The position numbers and the translations under genes are program-made. Under the pieces are notes generated by a model that ran no database searches, had not been told where the DNA came from, and saw nothing but the letters and a program-made list of their open reading frames with translations. Shown here one piece after another: positions 60,976 through 64,000 of a stretch of 64,000 bases of DNA (position 1 is the first letter of the stretch; every line of letters starts with the position of its first letter). The stretch covers positions 1 through 64,000 of the forward strand of contig JBGTBY010000034.1 of the NCBI GenBank assembly GCA_041749075.1, in the 5' to 3' direction. Origin of the DNA: CAMTWZ01 sp041749075. GTDB taxonomy: Bacteria; Bacteroidota; Rhodothermia; Balneolales; HLUCCA01.

Positions 60976-60988
60976 GAAAAGCGCTTTC
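60976..60988. promoter_or_regulatory. LacI/CcpA-like operator, site 2
   Basis: GAAAAGCGCTTTC, 57 bp from site 1 (centre to centre) and 26 bp before the ATG of the dehydrogenase. A weaker half-match (AATAGCGCTTCC) lies near 60890. Confidence 0.5.
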
Positions 60989-61013
60989 ACACCCTTTAGC
61001 CACTATTAACTAC

Positions 61014-62321
61014 ATGGGACATTTCAAGTTTTTTGAACAGGTAAACCGCAATTTCGACCGTGCAGCGAAATATGTGAACTACCCACAAGGCCTCCTGGAC
61101 CAGATCAAATCATGCAACAGTGTCTATCATTTCACTTTTCCGTTGGAACGTGACAATGGGAAGATTGAAGTCATCCACGGATGGCGCGCACAGCACTCAT
61201 CCCATAAAACACCAACGAAGGGTGGGATCCGATATAGCCTGATGGTGAATGAAGACGAAGTGACTGCCCTCGCCGCGTTGATGACCTATAAATGCGCGGT
61301 GGTGGATGTCCCCTTCGGCGGAGCGAAAGGTGGTGTGAAGATCGATCGGAAGAACTACTCGATTCGCGAGCTCGAGAGGATCACCCGCCGCTATACCTAT
61401 GAATTGTGGACCAAGAATTTCATTGGGCCGGGCTTGGATGTTCCGGCGCCGGATTATGGAACCGGCGAACAAGAGATGGCCTGGATCGTGGATACGTTTC
61501 GGTCGCTGAGTCCAGGAATTGATTCGGAAGCGTGCGTCACAGGGAAACCCGTTCATTTATCCGGCATTCGGGGCCGGACCGAGGCCACTGGCCGAGGCGT
61601 CTATTTCGGCATCAAGGAAGCCTGTTCCGACGCAACAGACATGCACGCTCTCGGGCTGCAAACCGGCCTCGATGACAAAACCGTCGTCGTGCAAGGACTC
61701 GGAAACGTCGGCTACCACGCCGCGCGTTTCCTCATGGAAGGCGGTGCGACCATCGTCGGGCTGTGTGAGTACGAAGGCGCCATATACAACCCGAAAGGGC
61801 TCGATGTGAACGCCGTAATGACGCACCGCAAGGAAACCGGATCCATACTTGGGTTCCCGGGCGCTACCAATCTCCCTGATTCCGCTGCCGGGCTCGAACT
61901 CGCATGCGACATCCTGGTGCCTGCCGCGCTTGAAAACCAGCTCCATGTGGAAAACGCTCCCCGAATTCAGGCGAAAATCATCGCGGAAGGAGCCAATGGC
62001 CCAACCACAGCCGATGCGCACGACATCATCAAATCGCGCGGAGCCCTCATCATCCCGGATAACTATCTGAACGCCGGTGGGGTTACCGTTTCTTATTTCG
62101 AATGGCTCAAAAACCTGCAACATGTGCGCTATGGCCGCATGATGGAAGGTGGTGACGAGCGCAAGATCGTGGATACCGGACTCATGAACACGATGTCCAC
62201 AGCGTACCAGGAAATACGCGAGATCCGCGACCGGCATAACATTGATCTTCGGACTGCCGCTTTTGTGAGTGCGATTGAGAAAATCGCTCGGAACTACAAG
62301 TATTCCGGCATATTCCCATAA
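61014..62321 (+). CDS. Glu/Leu/Phe/Val-type amino-acid dehydrogenase
   Basis: 435 residues from the ATG at 61014, typical length. Substrate-binding GWRAQHSSHKTPTKGGIRYS and catalytic lysine motif TYKCAVVDVPFGGAKGGVKID; Rossmann motif VVVQGLGNVGYHAARFL; C-terminal AEGANGPTT and NAGGVTVSYFEWLKN. Most like glutamate dehydrogenases of the GdhA/RocG hexameric group. Probably NAD(P)-dependent glutamate oxidation or synthesis, possibly under LacI-type control given the two upstream operators. Confidence 0.93.
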   Translation: MGHFKFFEQVNRNFDRAAKYVNYPQGLLDQIKSCNSVYHFTFPLERDNGKIEVIHGWRAQHSSHKTPTKGGIRYSLMVNEDEVTALAALMTYKCAVVDVPFGGAKGGVKIDRKNYSIRELERITRRYTYELWTKNFIGPGLDVPAPDYGTGEQEMAWIVDTFRSLSPGIDSEACVTGKPVHLSGIRGRTEATGRGVYFGIKEACSDATDMHALGLQTGLDDKTVVVQGLGNVGYHAARFLMEGGATIVGLCEYEGAIYNPKGLDVNAVMTHRKETGSILGFPGATNLPDSAAGLELACDILVPAALENQLHVENAPRIQAKIIAEGANGPTTADAHDIIKSRGALIIPDNYLNAGGVTVSYFEWLKNLQHVRYGRMMEGGDERKIVDTGLMNTMSTAYQEIREIRDRHNIDLRTAAFVSAIEKIARNYKYSGIFP

Positions 62322-62356
62322 AAAAAGGCCTCGTCCCTGTTCAGGAGCCGAGGCCT
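62320..62356 (-). terminator. Rho-independent terminator of the phasin operon
   Basis: Hairpin AGGCCTCG (62326-62333) / CGAGGCCT (62349-62356). Read leftward it is followed by TTTTTT, so it ends leftward transcripts and overlaps the end of the dehydrogenase gene. In the rightward direction no T-run follows. Confidence 0.75.
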
Positions 62357-62434
62357 GGGTCTTAGTCGTCAATAGATGTCCTAATTTACGAATTTCCCCA
62401 GGCCTCTGCCTCCGCATTTCATCACATTTTGATG

Positions 62435-62896
62435 CTATGCTTTGGGTGTCTTGGCGGCTTTCGGAGTCGCTTTCTTGGCAGGAGCTTTAGCCGCTTTCGG
62501 AGCTTTTTCTACGTTGTCAGCCTTTGGCACCTTAGCGGCTTTAGCGGACTTCGCGGGCTTTGGCGCCTTCTCGGTTTTAGCCGCCTTTGGTGCTTTTGGT
62601 GCTTTCGGAGCCTTCGGCGCTTTCTCGCCTTTGGTCAATTTTTCCACTTTCTTGGAAAGGGCCTCAAGTCGCGAGCTCAAATCTTTCAATTCCTTCTTAG
62701 AGGTTTTTTTGATCGCGGCGCTCGTCTCTTTCATATTGTCGGCCAAATCATCCATCAACGATTTGACGCGTTTTTTCCCTTCTTTTTCAATGTTCCGACC
62801 TTCGTCGACCAATTCGTCAAATAGGGCTGTTCCTTCTTCTCTCGCTTTTTTCAAGGCACCGAGTCCGGCGCGGTAGATATCATCTAATTTTGACAT
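62435..62896 (-). CDS. phasin-like PHA granule protein with histone H1-like tail
   Basis: 153 residues. The N-terminal half is an amphipathic phasin helix of the PhaI/PhaF type (YRAGLGALKKAREEGTALFDELVDEG; RLEALSKKVEKL), the C-terminal half is Lys/Ala/Pro repeats (KAPKAPKAPKAAKTEK and similar), like PhaF, which coats polyhydroxyalkanoate granules and binds DNA. It is co-transcribed with the PhaR-like regulator 11 bp upstream. Confidence 0.87.
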   Translation of the reverse strand: MSKLDDIYRAGLGALKKAREEGTALFDELVDEGRNIEKEGKKRVKSLMDDLADNMKETSAAIKKTSKKELKDLSSRLEALSKKVEKLTKGEKAPKAPKAPKAPKAAKTEKAPKPAKSAKAAKVPKADNVEKAPKAAKAPAKKATPKAAKTPKA

Positions 62897-62907
62897 AGCT
62901 GCATGTT

Positions 62908-63291
62908 TTAGTGTTCGGTTTCATCGTGCTGACCAACCAATTCGCTGATCAGCCGCTCTAATCGTTCAATCTTTTCTTCAAGTTCGTCCATATCCTGCTG
63001 GCGGACATCCTCCTGCAATTCGGTAATCCCTCGACGGGCTTGATCCAGCCCCAGCTCAACGGATTTTGATCCATAGCGGATCATCTGATGCAGTAGCGCT
63101 TCAGACAGTCCGGTCTGCCGCAGCACATTCGCCAAAACGGTGTTCGTAATGTCGTTATCCGTGTCATAATCCAATACTTGCACGGTTTGTCCTTCGCGGA
63201 TCATGGTGCCGATGTCGTCGGTTGTCACATAGCGACTCTGCTCCACATCGTAGAGTTTTCGGTTCTGGTAACGCTTGATCACAGTCTTCAT
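62908..63291 (-). CDS. PHA accumulation regulator (PhaR-like)
   Basis: 127 residues from the ATG at 63291 (63312 is possible). The N-terminal domain VIKRYQNRKLYDVEQSRYVTTDDIGTMIREGQTVQVLDYDT is diagnostic of the PHB accumulation regulator DNA-binding domain; a C-terminal coiled coil (MDELEEKIERLERLI) follows. Relatives repress phasin genes until granules appear, consistent with the gene order here. Confidence 0.92.
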   Translation of the reverse strand: MKTVIKRYQNRKLYDVEQSRYVTTDDIGTMIREGQTVQVLDYDTDNDITNTVLANVLRQTGLSEALLHQMIRYGSKSVELGLDQARRGITELQEDVRQQDMDELEEKIERLERLISELVGQHDETEH

Positions 63292-63360
63292 CAGACCATC
63301 ATAATAACGCATTGCGTCATGAGGGACAAGTGTCCGCGAAAAACTTAACATTGGAAATCG

Positions 63361-63368
63361 TATCTTTG
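63361..63368 (+). promoter_or_regulatory. Bacteroidota-type -7 element
   Basis: TATCTTTG, matching TAnnTTTG, 4 bases before the adk ATG; implies a leaderless or near-leaderless mRNA. Confidence 0.5.
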
Positions 63369-63372
63369 CCCC

Positions 63373-63930
63373 ATGAAACTGATCTTATTCGGGCCTCCCG
63401 GTGCAGGAAAAGGCACTCAGGCCAAATTATTGGAATCCGCTCTCGGCATTCCCCAAGTCTCAACCGGCGACATGTTTCGTGCCGCCATCAAAGATGAAAC
63501 CCCACTCGGACTCGAAGTGAAGGCCATCATGGCTTCCGGAAAGCTGGTCGGAGATGATGTGGTGATGAAGCTCGTGGCGGAAGCCTTGGCAAAGCCGGAA
63601 TTCAAAAAAGGGTACATCCTGGACGGATTTCCCCGCACCATCGCGCAAGCCGAAGGCTTCGATGCCTGGCTCGAATCGCGCGACGAACAGATTGATGCGT
63701 TTGTGTCGATGGAAGTTCCGGATGAAGAACTCATCTCACGCTTGGTGAATCGCGGACAAGGTCGCGAAGACGATTCTCCGGATAAGGTCCGCATCCGCCT
63801 GCAAGTCTATAAAGATGAAACCGCGCCGGTGATGGAATATTATCGCCACAAAGGACGCTTCCTGGCCGTGAACGGATTAGGTGAGATCGACGAGATCCAG
63901 CAGCGCCTGCTTAAAGCAGTGAACAAATAA
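63373..63930 (+). CDS. adk: adenylate kinase (short type)
   Basis: 185 residues. P-loop GPPGAGKGTQAKLL, AMP-binding STGDMFR and LDGFPRT, then RLVNRGQGREDDSPDKVRIRL in place of the long zinc-type LID, as in the short bacterial form. It balances ATP, ADP and AMP. Confidence 0.97.
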   Translation: MKLILFGPPGAGKGTQAKLLESALGIPQVSTGDMFRAAIKDETPLGLEVKAIMASGKLVGDDVVMKLVAEALAKPEFKKGYILDGFPRTIAQAEGFDAWLESRDEQIDAFVSMEVPDEELISRLVNRGQGREDDSPDKVRIRLQVYKDETAPVMEYYRHKGRFLAVNGLGEIDEIQQRLLKAVNK

Positions 63931-64000
63931 ATGGTGTGACGTCAGCCAGATCCTTGCAGGATGTGGCGGCTTCGCGACCTTTTCCTGCGACCAAAAACGG
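63931..64000. other. end of window
   Basis: Seventy bases after adk with no identifiable feature; the next gene is not visible. Confidence 0.3.

Overview
The window looks like a chromosomal segment of a Gram-negative member of the Bacteroidota superphylum (FCB group), possibly Rhodothermota or Balneolota; the rank below superphylum is my inference. Supporting signs are several Bacteroidota-type -7 promoter elements (TAnnTTTG) placed very close to start codons, lipoprotein signal peptides, a PorV/UPF0164-like outer-membrane protein, a WYL-domain regulator and a short adenylate kinase. Two parS sites inside the start of rsmG, next to mnmG, suggest the region is near the replication origin.

Layout. 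1-2.9 kb: a heptamer tandem repeat, then two accessory gene units (a FloA-N-like small protein with an ankyrin protein; a DUF4097-like surface protein), punctuated by three same-orientation copies of a structured element of about 210-230 bp. A fourth copy lies at 37.4 kb. 2.9-10.4 kb: signal transduction, comprising a CheB-CheR-PAS-histidine kinase hybrid, a second PAS histidine kinase with a degraded ATPase domain, two NarL-type response regulators and a sigma-54 activator (EBP) lacking a sensor domain. 10.4-13.4 kb: a tandem duplication carrying two nearly identical GH5 lipoproteins. 13.4-37.3 kb: a large exopolysaccharide (EPS) locus. A leftward operon encodes export lipoprotein, outer-membrane protein, degenerate EBP, WecA fusion, two GH18-family proteins and a GNAT protein. 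A rightward operon encodes Wzz, CpsD-like ATPase, a 54-aa membrane protein, Wzy, Wzx, a glycosyltransferase and a FemAB/CelD protein. Two further rightward units encode deacetylase plus two glycosyltransferases, and WecG. A leftward tailoring cassette encodes a luciferase-like monooxygenase, adenylation enzyme, carrier protein, acyltransferase-like protein and LbH acetyltransferase.

Three excellent and two imperfect sigma-54 (-24/-12) promoters sit in front of these EPS transcription units. The intact EBP and its degenerate relative lie beside or inside them, so the locus reads as one RpoN-controlled regulon fed by the adjacent kinases and regulators.

37.6-64 kb is mostly housekeeping: WYL regulator, rsmG, mnmG, tRNA-Asp, proline dehydrogenase, a second DUF4097-like protein, an 11-gene Mrp-type cation/proton antiporter operon with a split MrpA and three D/L-like subunits, uvrA, a GAF-domain fRMsr-like protein, marC-like, an AGCS symporter, aat, dinB, a NUDIX hydrolase, a CDP-alcohol phosphatidyltransferase, ftsY, a Glu/Leu-type dehydrogenase, a phasin/PhaR pair and adk. 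Genes are packed tightly, with many ATGA overlaps and several convergent tail-to-tail overlaps.
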